Shown: in pieces, positions 27,139-44,326 of the stretch
Layout: every line of letters starts with the position of its first letter
Position numbering within the stretch: position 1 is the stretch's first letter
NCBI RefSeq assembly: GCF_036556685.1
Contig: NZ_CP140614.1
Location: 496,001-560,000, forward strand
Length of the DNA stretch: 64,000 bases
Reading direction: 5' to 3'
Origin: Sulfurospirillum sp. 1612
Lineage (GTDB): Bacteria; Campylobacterota; Campylobacteria; Campylobacterales; Sulfurospirillaceae
Translations under genes and position numbers: made by a program
Notes under the pieces: generated by a model
What the model was told of the DNA's origin: nothing
The model's database searches: none
What the model saw: the letters and a program-made list of their open reading frames with translations, nothing else

Positions 27139-27172
27139 ATCAAATCAAAAACAAACCCACACGGAGGAAGAA

Positions 27173-28372
27173 ATGGCAAAGGAAAAGTACACAAGATCTA
27201 AACCACATGTTAATATAGGAACAATCGGTCACGTTGATCACGGTAAAACTACATTAACAGCAGCAATATCAGCAGTTCTATCAGCAAAAGGACTTGCAGA
27301 TTTTAAAGACTTTGACGGTATCGATAACGCACCTGAAGAGAGAGAAAGAGGGATTACGATTGCAACGTCTCATATTGAATATGAAACAGACAATCGTCAC
27401 TATGCTCACGTGGACTGCCCAGGTCACGCGGATTACGTTAAAAACATGATTACAGGTGCTGCTCAAATGGACGGCGCTATTTTAGTTGTTTCTGCAGCTG
27501 ATGGTCCTATGCCACAAACTAGAGAGCACATCCTATTGTCTCGCCAAGTTGGTGTTCCATATATCGTTGTATTTATGAATAAAGCCGATATGGTTGATGA
27601 TGAAGAATTGTTGGAACTTGTTGAAATGGAAATTAGAGAACTTTTAAGTGCTTATGATTTTCCAGGTGATGACACTCCAATCGTAGCAGGTTCTGCACTT
27701 AAAGCGCTAGAAGAAGCAAAAAGTGGTACACTTGGCGAATGGTCAGAAAAAATCTTAGAGCTTATGGCTGCTGTTGATTCATACATCCCAGAACCAGTTA
27801 GAGAAACTGACAAAACATTCCTTATGCCAGTTGAAGACGTATTTTCAATCTCAGGCCGTGGTACAGTTGTGACCGGTAGAATTGAAAAAGGTACTATCAA
27901 AGTTGGTGAAGAAATCGAAATCGTTGGTATCAAAGATACACAAAAAACAATTGTTACCGGTGTTGAAATGTTCCATAAAGAAATGGATCAAGGTGAAGCA
28001 GGTGATAACTGTGGTATCCTTCTTAGAGGAACTAAAAAAGAAGATGTTGAAAGAGGTATGGTACTTTGTAAACCAGGCTCAATCACACCACATACAAACT
28101 TTGAAGCTGAAGTTTATATCCTAAGCAAAGAAGAAGGTGGTAGACATACTCCATTCTTTAATAACTACAGACCACAATTTTATGTAAGAACAACAGACGT
28201 TACTGGTTCAATCACATTGCCAGAAGGCACTGAAATGGTTATGCCAGGTGATAATGTTAAAATATCAGTAGAATTGATTACTCCAATTGCATTGGATGAA
28301 GGTACAAGATTTGCTATCCGTGAAGGTGGTAGAACTGTTGGTGCCGGTGTCGTTTCTAAAATAAACAAATAA
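27173..28372 (+). CDS. tuf: Elongation factor Tu
   Basis: EF-Tu carries aminoacyl-tRNA to the ribosome with GTP. The 399-residue protein has all G motifs: [11 protein letters not shown] (G1), ERGITI (G2), DCPGHADY (G3), NKAD (G4) and GSALKA (G5), and the two beta-barrel domains with [14 protein letters not shown] and [15 protein letters not shown]. The ATG at 27173 follows GGAGGAAG. It is co-directional with the four upstream tRNAs, and ends before a hairpin. Confidence 0.98.
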   Translation: MAKEKYTRSKPHVNIGTIGHVDHGKTTLTAAISAVLSAKGLADFKDFDGIDNAPEERERGITIATSHIEYETDNRHYAHVDCPGHADYVKNMITGAAQMDGAILVVSAADGPMPQTREHILLSRQVGVPYIVVFMNKADMVDDEELLELVEMEIRELLSAYDFPGDDTPIVAGSALKALEEAKSGTLGEWSEKILELMAAVDSYIPEPVRETDKTFLMPVEDVFSISGRGTVVTGRIEKGTIKVGEEIEIVGIKDTQKTIVTGVEMFHKEMDQGEAGDNCGILLRGTKKEDVERGMVLCKPGSITPHTNFEAEVYILSKEEGGRHTPFFNNYRPQFYVRTTDVTGSITLPEGTEMVMPGDNVKISVELITPIALDEGTRFAIREGGRTVGAGVVSKINK

Positions 28373-28382
28373 ATATATAGAA

Positions 28383-28408
28383 AAACAAGGGATGATTATC
28401 CCTTGTTT
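28383..28408 (+). terminator. Hairpin after tuf
   Basis: AAACAAGGGAT (28383-28393) and ATCCCTTGTTT (28398-28408) form an 11-bp stem with a GATT loop, 11 bases after the tuf stop. The downstream run is short and AT-rich, so read-through into rpmG-secE-nusG is possible. Confidence 0.7.
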
Positions 28409-28427
28409 ATTTCAAAAGGACAATTGA

Positions 28428-28586
28428 ATGAGAGTAAAAATCGGTTTAAAATGTAGTGAGTCTGGTGATATTAACTATACAACTACAAAAAATAGCAAGA
28501 CAACTACTGAAAAAGTTGAATTAAGTAAGTATTGTCCACGACTTAAAAAACACACAGTTCACAAAGAAACAAAGTTAAAAAGTTAA
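28428..28586 (+). CDS. rpmG: 50S ribosomal protein L33
   Basis: The 52-residue protein begins [19 protein letters not shown] and ends [11 protein letters not shown]. The pattern KCSE...[15 protein letters not shown] matches the L33 family; two of the usual four zinc cysteines are present (KCSE, YCP), so it is a partly degenerate, probably zinc-free form. Its place between tuf and tRNA-Trp/secE is a conserved bacterial arrangement. AAAGGA lies about ten bases before ATG. Confidence 0.93.
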   Translation: MRVKIGLKCSESGDINYTTTKNSKTTTEKVELSKYCPRLKKHTVHKETKLKS

Positions 28587-28614
28587 ATTCTTTTTGAATT
28601 TGATTTTTGATTGT

Positions 28615-28691
28615 AGGGCAGTAGCTCCAATTGGTAGAGCGTCGGTCTCCAAAACCGCAGGTTGTGGGTTCGAGCCCCTCCTGCCCTGCCA
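28615..28691 (+). tRNA. tRNA-Trp (CCA)
   Basis: Acceptor AGGGCAG pairs with CTGCCCT, discriminator G and encoded CCA; anticodon loop CTCCAAA gives CCA. It sits between rpmG and secE, a conserved arrangement. Confidence 0.95.
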
Positions 28692-28710
28692 CTAGTCTAA
28701 GGTATGCGTA

Positions 28711-28890
28711 ATGGAAAAAATAAAAAATTATTATCAGCAAGCAAAATCTGAATTAACGAAAGTAATATTTCCTACAAAAGATCAAATCAGAAATGCATTT
28801 GTATCAGTATTTGTTGTTGTGGCTGTTGTTTCATTGTTCCTCGCAATGATAGATATGATTATGTCATATACATTATCAAATATCATATAA
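28711..28890 (+). CDS. secE: Preprotein translocase subunit SecE
   Basis: The 59-residue protein has one membrane helix. The N-terminal amphipathic part MEKIKNYYQQAKSELTKVIFPTKDQ has the family-typical LTKVxFPTK, followed by FVSVFVVVAVVSLFLAMID. It is the short single-helix SecE of most bacteria and joins SecY and SecG in the protein channel. nusG begins 12 bases further on. Confidence 0.93.
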   Translation: MEKIKNYYQQAKSELTKVIFPTKDQIRNAFVSVFVVVAVVSLFLAMIDMIMSYTLSNII

Positions 28891-28902
28891 GCAGGGTCAA
28901 TT

Positions 28903-29433
28903 ATGTCACACAAATGGTATGCGATACAAACATATGCAGGTAGCGAACAAGCTGTAAAACGAGCGATAGAAAATCTAGTCAAAGATAACGGTATAGAAGA
29001 AAAACTTAAAGGCGTGCTTGTGCCTACAGAAGATGTTATGGAAGTTAAAAACGGAGAAAAAAAGATCAGTGAGAGAAGTTTGTATCCTGGATATGCCTTT
29101 GCAGAATTAGATCTTGATACGGCGTTATGGCAACAGATACAATCTCTTCCTAAAGTAGGACGATTTATCGGCGAATCAAAAAAGCCAACACCATTAAGCG
29201 AAAAAGACATCAATGTCATATTAGAAAAAGCAAACAAGAAAGGTGCCCCACGACCTAAAATATTTTTTGAAAACGGTGAAAATGTTAGAATTACTGAAGG
29301 GTCTTTCGCAAACTTTACTGGAATTGTTGAAGAGTATGACATGGAACATGGCAAGCTACGACTAAATGTCTCTATTTTCGGTAGAAGTACCCCTGTGGAG
29401 ATTTTATATTCACAAGTTGAAAAGATAGTTTAA
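28903..29433 (+). CDS. nusG: Transcription termination/antitermination factor NusG
   Basis: The 176-residue protein has the NGN domain (HKWYAIQTYAGSEQAVKRAI at the start, SLYPGYAFAEL) and the KOW domain (ENVRITEGSFANFTGIVEEYD). NusG couples RNA polymerase to the ribosome and to Rho. It is co-directional with secE and rplK, though a structured leader separates it from rplK. Confidence 0.97.
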   Translation: MSHKWYAIQTYAGSEQAVKRAIENLVKDNGIEEKLKGVLVPTEDVMEVKNGEKKISERSLYPGYAFAELDLDTALWQQIQSLPKVGRFIGESKKPTPLSEKDINVILEKANKKGAPRPKIFFENGENVRITEGSFANFTGIVEEYDMEHGKLRLNVSIFGRSTPVEILYSQVEKIV

Positions 29434-29447
29434 AAGAAATTAACGTG

Positions 29448-29519
29448 AGCAACAAGCAGGTTTGTTGAAGTTGCTTCGATCGATATATCGTGTAGATTGA
29501 ATTAATCTGCGCTTTTTTT
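29448..29519 (+). promoter_or_regulatory. Structured leader/attenuator between nusG and rplK
   Basis: Two hairpins are mutually exclusive: AGCAAC (29448-29453) with GTTGCT (29470-29475), or CAACAA (29450-29455) with TTGTTG (29462-29467). Then AGATT (29494-29498) and AATCT (29504-29508) form a stem, and after four bases a run of seven T follows (29513-29519), resembling a weak terminator. This is the location of the L1-controlled L11-L1 leader in many bacteria; L1 binding is inference. Confidence 0.5.
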
Positions 29520-29581
29520 GATCAATTGATTTGGAATCATCTAAGTCAAATAAGATAAATATTGTACAAAGGAATTATAAA

Positions 29582-30004
29582 ATGGCAAAGAAAGTAATTG
29601 GTGAAATAAAATTACAAATTGCAGCTACAAAAGCAAATCCATCTCCACCGGTTGGTCCAGCTCTTGGACAAAAAGGTGTCAATATTATGGAATTTTGTAA
29701 AGCTTTCAATGAAAAAACAAAAGATATGGTAGGTTACAATATCCCTGTTGTTATTACCGTTTATGCTGATAAAAGTTTTACTTTTATTACAAAGCAACCA
29801 CCGGCAAGTGATTTGATAAAAAAAGCAGCTGGTATCAAAAAAGGTAGTGACAATCCTCTGAAAAATAAAATTGCTAATTTGACAAAAGAACAAGTACTTG
29901 ACATTGTTGACAAAAAAATAGCAGATCTTAATACCAATGACAGAGAACAAGCTTCTAAAATTATTGAAGGAAGCGCAAGAAGTATGGGAATCACTGTTTC
30001 ATAA
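29582..30004 (+). CDS. rplK: 50S ribosomal protein L11
   Basis: The 140-residue protein begins [54 protein letters not shown] is the L11 signature that contacts the GTPase centre of 23S rRNA. The C-terminal RNA-binding part has [11 protein letters not shown] and [11 protein letters not shown]. The start is at 29582, after AAAGGAATT; the open frame extends upstream without similarity. rplA follows after 61 bases. Confidence 0.97.
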   Translation: MAKKVIGEIKLQIAATKANPSPPVGPALGQKGVNIMEFCKAFNEKTKDMVGYNIPVVITVYADKSFTFITKQPPASDLIKKAAGIKKGSDNPLKNKIANLTKEQVLDIVDKKIADLNTNDREQASKIIEGSARSMGITVS

Positions 30005-30022
30005 AAATTGATCAACCCTTTA

Positions 30023-30040
30023 CCGCCAGGTTTCAGGCGG
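30023..30040 (+). promoter_or_regulatory. Small hairpin between rplK and rplA
   Basis: CCGCC (30023-30027) and GGCGG (30036-30040) enclose eight bases just upstream of the rplA ribosome site (GCGGAGATAT). A GC-rich stem here in an AT-rich gene end is conspicuous; it may modulate translation or RNA processing between the two ribosomal genes. Confidence 0.4.
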
Positions 30041-30065
30041 AAGCAAAAAAATGCGGAGATATATA

Positions 30066-30770
30066 ATGGCAAGCAAAGTTACAAAGAGATTTAAAGAATT
30101 ATTGACTAAAGTAGATACAACTAAAAAATATGCAGTTGAAGAAGCTTTAGCAAATATAAAAAATTTAGCGAGTGCAAAGTTTGATGAAACAATCGAAATA
30201 GCACTAAAATTAAACGTGGATCCACGACACGCTGATCAAATGGTAAGAGGCTCAGTGGTGCTTCCAGCGGGTACGGGAAAAACAGTGAGAGTTGCAGTGG
30301 TTGCAAAAGATGCAAAAGCTGATGAAGCAAAAGCAGCAGGTGCAGATATTGTAGGTAGTGATGATTTGATTGCTGATATTCAAGCCGGTAAAATTGATTT
30401 TGATGTTTTAATCGCGACTCCTAACATGATGGGTATGGTTGGTAAAGTCGGTAGAATCTTGGGACCAAAAGGTATCATGCCGAACCCAAAAACTGGTACG
30501 GTTACTATGGACGTTGCAAAAGCTGTTGAAAATTCTAAAGGTGGACAAGTTAATTTTAGAGTTGACAAACAAGCTAATATTCATGCAGGAATTGGTAAAA
30601 TCAGCTTCACACCAGAACAAATAAAAGAAAATTTTGAAACATTTATAAAAGCTGTCAATAAACACAAACCAGCATCAGCAAAAGGTAAATACATAAAATC
30701 AGCAGCTATTTCTTTGACCATGAGTCCTGCGATGGCGCTTGATAATCAAGAATTAATCGATTTAAAATAA
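30066..30770 (+). CDS. rplA: 50S ribosomal protein L1
   Basis: The 234-residue L1 forms the mobile stalk. Features are [38 protein letters not shown] (the L1 signature) and [19 protein letters not shown] at the C-terminus. The ATG at 30066 follows GGAG. L1 often represses its own L11-L1 operon. The long rplJ leader follows. Confidence 0.97.
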   Translation: MASKVTKRFKELLTKVDTTKKYAVEEALANIKNLASAKFDETIEIALKLNVDPRHADQMVRGSVVLPAGTGKTVRVAVVAKDAKADEAKAAGADIVGSDDLIADIQAGKIDFDVLIATPNMMGMVGKVGRILGPKGIMPNPKTGTVTMDVAKAVENSKGGQVNFRVDKQANIHAGIGKISFTPEQIKENFETFIKAVNKHKPASAKGKYIKSAAISLTMSPAMALDNQELIDLK

Positions 30771-30783
30771 CACGTTTCACAAT

Positions 30784-31063
30784 GCGAAAGCTTTAGTGAG
30801 ATGAATTGGGATTGGGCTTTGCTCAAACCCAAGAAGAAAAAGAGGCATCTTCGCAACGCGAAAGCTTTAGTGAGATGAATTGGGATTGGGCTTTGCTCAA
30901 ACCCAAGAAGAAAAAGAGGCATCTTCGCAACGCGAAAGCTTTAGTGAGATGAATTGGGATTGGGCTTTGCTCAAACCCAAGAAGAAAAAGAGGCATCTTC
31001 GCAACGCGAAAGCTTTAGTGAGATGAATTGGGATTGGGCTTTGCTCAAACCCAAGAAGAAAAA
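30784..31063 (+). repeat. Four tandem 74-bp two-hairpin units in the rplJ leader
   Basis: Units begin with GCGAAAGCTTTAGTGAG at 30784, 30858, 30932 and 31006; three are complete 74-base copies and the last stops after about 58 bases. They are almost identical. Each can form hairpin A, with a GAAA tetraloop flanked by GC and TCAC/GTGA (30777-30799 in copy 1), and hairpin B, TTGGG...CCCAA outside and TTGG...TCAA inside, capped by GCTTTGC (30806-30832). The spacer is ATGAA and AAGAAGAAAAA follows. There are no unique spacers, so it is not CRISPR. The stretch to the rplJ start (31064-31163) holds another small AGTC...GACT hairpin and may be an L10-type leader. Confidence 0.9.
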
Positions 31064-31163
31064 AAATAGAACAGTAAATCTTTGATTGGAGATAGTCGAG
31101 GTCTTTGACTTAATTTGGAATTTTCCAACTCTGCTTGAAATCACCGGTCGGAAAGGAGAAAAA

Positions 31164-31643
31164 TTGACAAAAAATGAAAAAGTTGACATTGTTAACGCGT
31201 TAACTGAAGGATTCAAATCTTCCGATGCATTGATCGTTTGTGACTTTAAAGGTCTTGATACTAAGACTGTAGAAGGTCTAAGAAATAGTGCAAAAGACTT
31301 GGATGTTAATGTTCAAGTTGCAAAAAATACTCTTGCTGCTATTGCGCTAAAAAATGCTGACATTGATGGCATTGATTTAAAAGATACTAATATATTCATT
31401 TGGGGCGAAGATCAACTCAATGTCACAAAAGTAGTGGCAAAATTTGCTGAAACCAATAAAGTATTCCAAATTAAATGTGGATTTGTTGCTGGTGAAGTTG
31501 TAGATGAAGCTAAAATTGATGCGTTGTCTAAGCTACCGTCTCGCGACGAGCTTATTGGTATGCTTTTACAAACATGGATGGCTCCTGTTACCAATTTTAC
31601 AATTGGCTTGGATGCATTGCGTGCTAAAAAAGAAGAAGCATAA
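31164..31643 (+). CDS. rplJ: 50S ribosomal protein L10
   Basis: The 159-residue protein begins LTKNEKVDIVNALTEGFKSS and has SSDALIVCDFKGLDTKTVEGLR, then VAKNTLAAIAL and the helical C-terminus MAPVTNFTIGLDALRAKKEEA that binds L7/L12 dimers. The start is TTG at 31164, six bases after AAAGGAG. The frame is open from 31086, but the added residues do not look like L10 and lack a ribosome site. The rare start codon may limit synthesis. It heads the L10-L12 pair. Confidence 0.93.
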   Translation: MTKNEKVDIVNALTEGFKSSDALIVCDFKGLDTKTVEGLRNSAKDLDVNVQVAKNTLAAIALKNADIDGIDLKDTNIFIWGEDQLNVTKVVAKFAETNKVFQIKCGFVAGEVVDEAKIDALSKLPSRDELIGMLLQTWMAPVTNFTIGLDALRAKKEEA

Positions 31644-31701
31644 GTTTTGTGTAGAAATACACATTTGAGTTTACTCAGATAGTGAAAATGATATAAATTC
31701 T

Positions 31702-31757
31702 GCACAAAGCGCAAGCTTTCGTGCAATGAAGTTAATATGGGCTTTGTCCATATTTAA
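31702..31757 (+). promoter_or_regulatory. Two-hairpin leader element upstream of rplL, related to the rplJ repeat
   Basis: Hairpin A is GCAC-AAAGC-GCAA-GCTTT-C-GTGC (31702-31724), nine pairs with one bulged C and a GNRA GCAA tetraloop. Hairpin B is AATATGG-GCTTTGT-CCATATT (31734-31754). AATGAAG separates them, and AAGAAAAC follows. The order matches the rplJ units, but the stem bases differ while pairing is kept, which supports a conserved RNA. Confidence 0.6.
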
Positions 31758-31781
31758 GAAAACAATGAAGGAAACAAAAAC

Positions 31782-32153
31782 ATGGCAATTACAAAAGAAG
31801 ATGTATTAGAATATATTTCAGGTCTTACAGTTCTTGAACTTAGTGATTTAGTTAAAGAATTTGAAGAAAAATTCGGTGTATCTGCTGCTCCAGTTATGGT
31901 TGCTGGTGCTGCTGGTGCTGCTGGTGCTGCTGCTGAAGAAAAAACAGAATTTGATGTTATTCTAAAAAGCGGTGGAGAAAAGAAAATCAATGCTATTAAA
32001 GTGGTTCGTGCAATCACTGGCCTTGGTCTTAAAGAAGCAAAAGAAGCTGTTGAAAGTGCACCAACTGTACTTAAAGAAGGTGTGGCTAAAGACGAAGCAG
32101 AAGATCTTAAAAAACAAATCGAAGAAGCAGGCGCAGAGGCTGAAATCAAGTAA
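31782..32153 (+). CDS. rplL: 50S ribosomal protein L7/L12
   Basis: The 123-residue protein has the N-terminal dimerisation helix ([24 protein letters not shown]), a short Ala-Gly hinge ([15 protein letters not shown]) and the C-terminal factor-binding domain with [22 protein letters not shown]. It forms the flexible stalk that recruits EF-Tu and EF-G. GAAGGAAAC lies before ATG. The hinge is repetitive at DNA level (GCTGGTGCT units). Confidence 0.97.
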   Translation: MAITKEDVLEYISGLTVLELSDLVKEFEEKFGVSAAPVMVAGAAGAAGAAAEEKTEFDVILKSGGEKKINAIKVVRAITGLGLKEAKEAVESAPTVLKEGVAKDEAEDLKKQIEEAGAEAEIK

Positions 32154-32162
32154 CGCAATGAT

Positions 32163-32183
32163 TTGGGAGTGTGACACTCCCAA
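32163..32183 (+). terminator. Hairpin in the rplL-rpoB gap (possible attenuator)
   Basis: TTGGGAGTG (32163-32171) and CACTCCCAA (32175-32183) form a perfect nine-bp stem with a three-base loop. No T run follows. Such hairpins between rplL and rpoB reduce the transcription of the polymerase genes or are RNase III sites in other bacteria. Confidence 0.55.
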
Positions 32184-32271
32184 ACACACAACGGAAACCA
32201 ATTGGTCGACTAATTTTCTGTTACAAAACAGACAAACTACATATCCTTTTTATACAACTACACGAGGGTGA

Positions 32272-36426
<4,155 letters not shown>

Positions 36427-36443
36427 TAATAGCCAAGCAACGG

Positions 36444-36464
36444 TTTTTCTTCGAGCAAGAAAAA
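36444..36464 (+). promoter_or_regulatory. Hairpin between rpoB and rpoC
   Basis: TTTTTCTT (36444-36451) and AAGAAAAA (36457-36464) pair across CGAGC in the 77-base rpoB-rpoC gap. It is U/A-rich and may be an RNase cleavage or pausing site. The rpoC ribosome site AGAGGGG lies about 30 bases beyond. Confidence 0.4.
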
Positions 36465-36488
36465 TTTCGATAGATACAAAATCTTTGA

Positions 36489-41021
<4,533 letters not shown>

Positions 41022-41028
41022 GGTGTTA

Positions 41029-41060
41029 GAAGGTTAAATTAAGCTTAATTTAACCTTCTT
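41029..41060 (+). terminator. Long perfect palindrome after rpoC
   Basis: AGAAGGTTAAATTAAG (41029-41044) and CTTAATTTAACCTTCT (41045-41060) are exactly complementary, a 32-base palindrome starting eight bases after the rpoC stop. The DNA beyond is AT-rich with a second small hairpin (41066-41084). It likely terminates the rpoBC transcript and separates rpsL-rpsG-fusA. Confidence 0.7.
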
Positions 41061-41118
41061 ATAAGCTATTTTTAAATAAAATAGCGCGTATTTTTGTAAA
41101 AATAGTAAAGGAAAGAAT

Positions 41119-41490
41119 GTGCCAACAATTAACCAATTGGTAAGAAAAGAAAGAAAAAAGGTGATTAAAAAATCAAAATCACCTGCGTTAGTCGGATGCC
41201 CTCAAAGAAGAGGCGTTTGTACGAGAGTTTATACTACAACTCCAAAAAAACCAAACTCAGCTTTGAGAAAAGTTGCAAAAGTTCGGTTGACAAGTGGATT
41301 TGAAGTTATTAGTTATATCGGTGGTGAAGGCCACAACTTGCAAGAGCACTCTATTGTTCTAGTACGTGGCGGTAGAGTCAAGGATTTACCGGGTGTTAAG
41401 TATCATGTCGTCCGTGGTGCACTCGATACAGCAGGTGTTGCAAACCGAACGGTAGCAAGAAGTAAATACGGTACTAAAAAACCTAAATAA
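41119..41490 (+). CDS. rpsL: 30S ribosomal protein S12
   Basis: The 123-residue protein begins [20 protein letters not shown] and has [22 protein letters not shown] and [21 protein letters not shown], the S12 hallmarks. The start is GTG at 41119, after AAAGGAAAGAAT. The ATG two bases earlier is in another frame. Lysines in KKPNS and GVK, sites of streptomycin resistance mutations, look wild-type. Confidence 0.98.
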   Translation: MPTINQLVRKERKKVIKKSKSPALVGCPQRRGVCTRVYTTTPKKPNSALRKVAKVRLTSGFEVISYIGGEGHNLQEHSIVLVRGGRVKDLPGVKYHVVRGALDTAGVANRTVARSKYGTKKPK

Positions 41491-41552
41491 ATTTAATCCA
41501 CAGGTATTGTCCGTTTCGATTTGACAATATTTGAGTAAAATTTAAAATTTGA

Positions 41553-42035
<483 letters not shown>

Positions 42036-42047
42036 GAAGGAAACATT

Positions 42048-44126
42048 ATGGCAAGAAAAAACCCTATTGAAATGGTCAGAAACATTGGAATTGCTGCACA
42101 TATTGATGCCGGAAAAACAACAACAACAGAAAGAATTCTTTTTTATACCGGTATTTCACACAAAATTGGAGAAGTTCATGATGGCGCTGCTACTATGGAC
42201 TGGATGGAACAAGAAAAAGAAAGAGGTATTACCATTACTTCTGCGGCTACAACATGTTTTTGGAATAACCACCAAATTAATATCATAGACACTCCGGGCC
42301 ACGTTGACTTTACTATTGAAGTGGAACGAAGTATGCGTGTTCTTGATGGTGCTGTGGCAGTATTTTGTGCCGTTGGTGGTGTTCAACCACAAAGTGAAAC
42401 CGTTTGGAGACAAGCGAATCGATATAAAGTTCCAAGAATGGTTTTTGTAAATAAAATGGACCGAACGGGTGCAGATTTTTATGAAGTCGAACGTCAAATC
42501 AAAGAGAGATTAAAAGCAAATCCAGTGGCCATTCAAATTCCTATCGGTGCTGAAGAAAATTTCAAAGGGGTGATTGATCTCGTCCAAATGAAAGCATTGG
42601 TATGGGAAGACGAAGCAGCAATGGGATCTCACTATGAAGTAGAAGAAATTCCGGCTGATCTTCTTGAAAAAGCACAAAGTTATAGAGAAAAACTCGTCGA
42701 AGCAGTTTCTGAAACTGATGATGAACTTTTGGAAAAATATCTTGGTGGTGAAGAATTAACTGAAGAAGAAATCAAACGTGGTATTAAACAAGGATGTTTG
42801 GACCTTAAAATTGTTCCGATGCTTTGTGGTACTGCCTTTAAAAACAAAGGGGTACAACCTCTTCTTGATGCTGTTGTTGATTACATGCCAGCTCCAACTG
42901 AAGTTGCGGCAATCCGTGGTGAATATGAAGATGGTACTGAAACTATAGTTGAGTCAACAGATGATGGTGACTTTGCTGCATTGGCATTTAAAATTATGAC
43001 CGATCCATTTGTGGGTCAATTGACATTTGTAAGAGTGTATCGCGGTAAAATGGAAAGCGGCTCTTATGCGTATAACACAACAAAAGATAAAAAAGAAAGA
43101 GTCGGTAGACTTCTTAAGATGCATTCTAACAAACGAGAAGAAATCAAAGAATTGTATGCTGGTGAAATCGGCGCGGTTGTAGGATTGAAAGATACCCTAA
43201 CGGGTGATACTCTAGCTGGCGAAAAAGATCACGTAATCTTAGAGCGAATGGATTTCCCAGATCCTGTTATCTCTGTTGCGGTTGAACCAAAAACAAAAGC
43301 GGATCAAGAAAAAATGGGTATTGCTTTGCAAAAACTTGCACAAGAAGATCCAAGCTTTAGAGTTGAATCTGATGAAGAAAGCGGACAAACTATCATCTCA
43401 GGTATGGGTGAATTGCACCTTGAAATCCTTGTTGATAGAATGCTTAGAGAATTTAAAGTTGATGCGGAAGTTGGTCAACCACAAGTGGCGTACCGTGAAA
43501 CTATCAAGAAAACAGTGGAACAAGAGTACAAATACGCAAAACAGTCAGGTGGTCGTGGACAATATGGTCACGTTTATCTTAGACTTGAGCCTAGAAAACC
43601 AGGCGAAGGTTATGAATTTGTGAACGATATCAAAGGGGGATCAATTCCAAAAGAGTTTATTCCAGCTGTTGATAAAGGGCTCAAAGAAGCAATGCAAGGC
43701 GGTGTTCTTGCAGGTTATCCTGTAGAAGATGTTAAAGTAACACTTTATGATGGTAGTTATCATGATGTGGATTCATCTGAAATGGCATTTAAATTGGCTG
43801 CGTCAATGGGTTTCAAAGAAGGTGCTAGAAAAGCTGATGCGATTATACTAGAACCTATGATGAAAGTTGAAGTGGAAACTCCAGAAGATTTCATGGGGGA
43901 TGTTATCGGTGATCTCAATAGAAGAAGAGGACAAATCAACTCTATGGACGATCGTGCAGGACATAAAATTGTCAATGCATTCTGCCCACTCTCTGAAATG
44001 TTCGGATACTCAACTGACTTGAGATCACAAACTCAAGGACGTGCTTCTTACTCTATGGAATTTGATCATTATGAAGAAGTTCCAAGAAATGTTGCAGAAG
44101 AAATTATCAAAAAACGAAACGCGTAA
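42048..44126 (+). CDS. fusA: Elongation factor G
   Basis: EF-G drives ribosomal translocation and recycling. The 692-residue protein has [19 protein letters not shown] (G1), [10 protein letters not shown] (G2), [12 protein letters not shown] (G3), [10 protein letters not shown] (G4), and domain IV with [24 protein letters not shown] lies before ATG. The fusidic acid region looks ordinary. It ends the str operon at a strong terminator. Confidence 0.98.
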   Translation: MARKNPIEMVRNIGIAAHIDAGKTTTTERILFYTGISHKIGEVHDGAATMDWMEQEKERGITITSAATTCFWNNHQINIIDTPGHVDFTIEVERSMRVLDGAVAVFCAVGGVQPQSETVWRQANRYKVPRMVFVNKMDRTGADFYEVERQIKERLKANPVAIQIPIGAEENFKGVIDLVQMKALVWEDEAAMGSHYEVEEIPADLLEKAQSYREKLVEAVSETDDELLEKYLGGEELTEEEIKRGIKQGCLDLKIVPMLCGTAFKNKGVQPLLDAVVDYMPAPTEVAAIRGEYEDGTETIVESTDDGDFAALAFKIMTDPFVGQLTFVRVYRGKMESGSYAYNTTKDKKERVGRLLKMHSNKREEIKELYAGEIGAVVGLKDTLTGDTLAGEKDHVILERMDFPDPVISVAVEPKTKADQEKMGIALQKLAQEDPSFRVESDEESGQTIISGMGELHLEILVDRMLREFKVDAEVGQPQVAYRETIKKTVEQEYKYAKQSGGRGQYGHVYLRLEPRKPGEGYEFVNDIKGGSIPKEFIPAVDKGLKEAMQGGVLAGYPVEDVKVTLYDGSYHDVDSSEMAFKLAASMGFKEGARKADAIILEPMMKVEVETPEDFMGDVIGDLNRRRGQINSMDDRAGHKIVNAFCPLSEMFGYSTDLRSQTQGRASYSMEFDHYEEVPRNVAEEIIKKRNA

Positions 44127-44138
44127 ATTTAAAAATAT

Positions 44139-44182
44139 AAAAAGCTAGGCACCTCATCACTGAGGTGACCTAGCTTTTTTTT
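44139..44182 (+). terminator. Strong terminator after fusA
   Basis: AAAAAGCTAGGCACCTCA pairs with TGAGGTG-A-CCTAGCTTTTT with one bulged A and a TCAC loop, followed by a run of T's. It lies 12 bases beyond the fusA stop. Confidence 0.85.
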
Positions 44183-44200
44183 TCTCCATATACCAGATGT

Positions 44201-44277
44201 GACCCGGTAGCTCAGCTGGATAGAGCACTCGATTCCTAATCGAGAGGTCATGCGTTCAAATCGCATCCGGGTCACCA
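44201..44277 (+). tRNA. tRNA-Arg (CCT)
   Basis: Acceptor GACCCGG pairs with CCGGGTC, discriminator A, encoded CCA; anticodon loop TTCCTAA gives CCT. It lies just after the fusA terminator. Confidence 0.93.
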
Positions 44278-44326
44278 TCACAATTAATTTCCTTCCTTTT
44301 AATAATACTTTAAATTATCGCTGTTT

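Noticed and set aside
28782-29354. 190-residue minus-strand open frame
   Set aside because: Antisense to secE and nusG, both certain genes; serine/phenylalanine-rich shadow composition.
30784-31063. CRISPR array
   Set aside because: The units are contiguous and near-identical with no unique spacers and no cas genes in the window; it is a tandem repeat in a leader.
31086-31163. ATG at 31086 as rplJ start
   Set aside because: The added residues are unlike L10 and have no ribosome site; TTG at 31164 has AAAGGAG.
41521-41548. TTGACA-16-TAAAAT as a promoter for rpsG
   Set aside because: The predicted start would fall on or after the ribosome site; the stretch also forms a TATTGTC/GACAATA hairpin (41505-41529), so it is better read as an intergenic stem.
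44201-44277. tRNA-Arg as an attachment site for an integrated element
   Set aside because: No integrase or repeat of the tRNA 3' end is seen nearby; the genes after it have normal composition.
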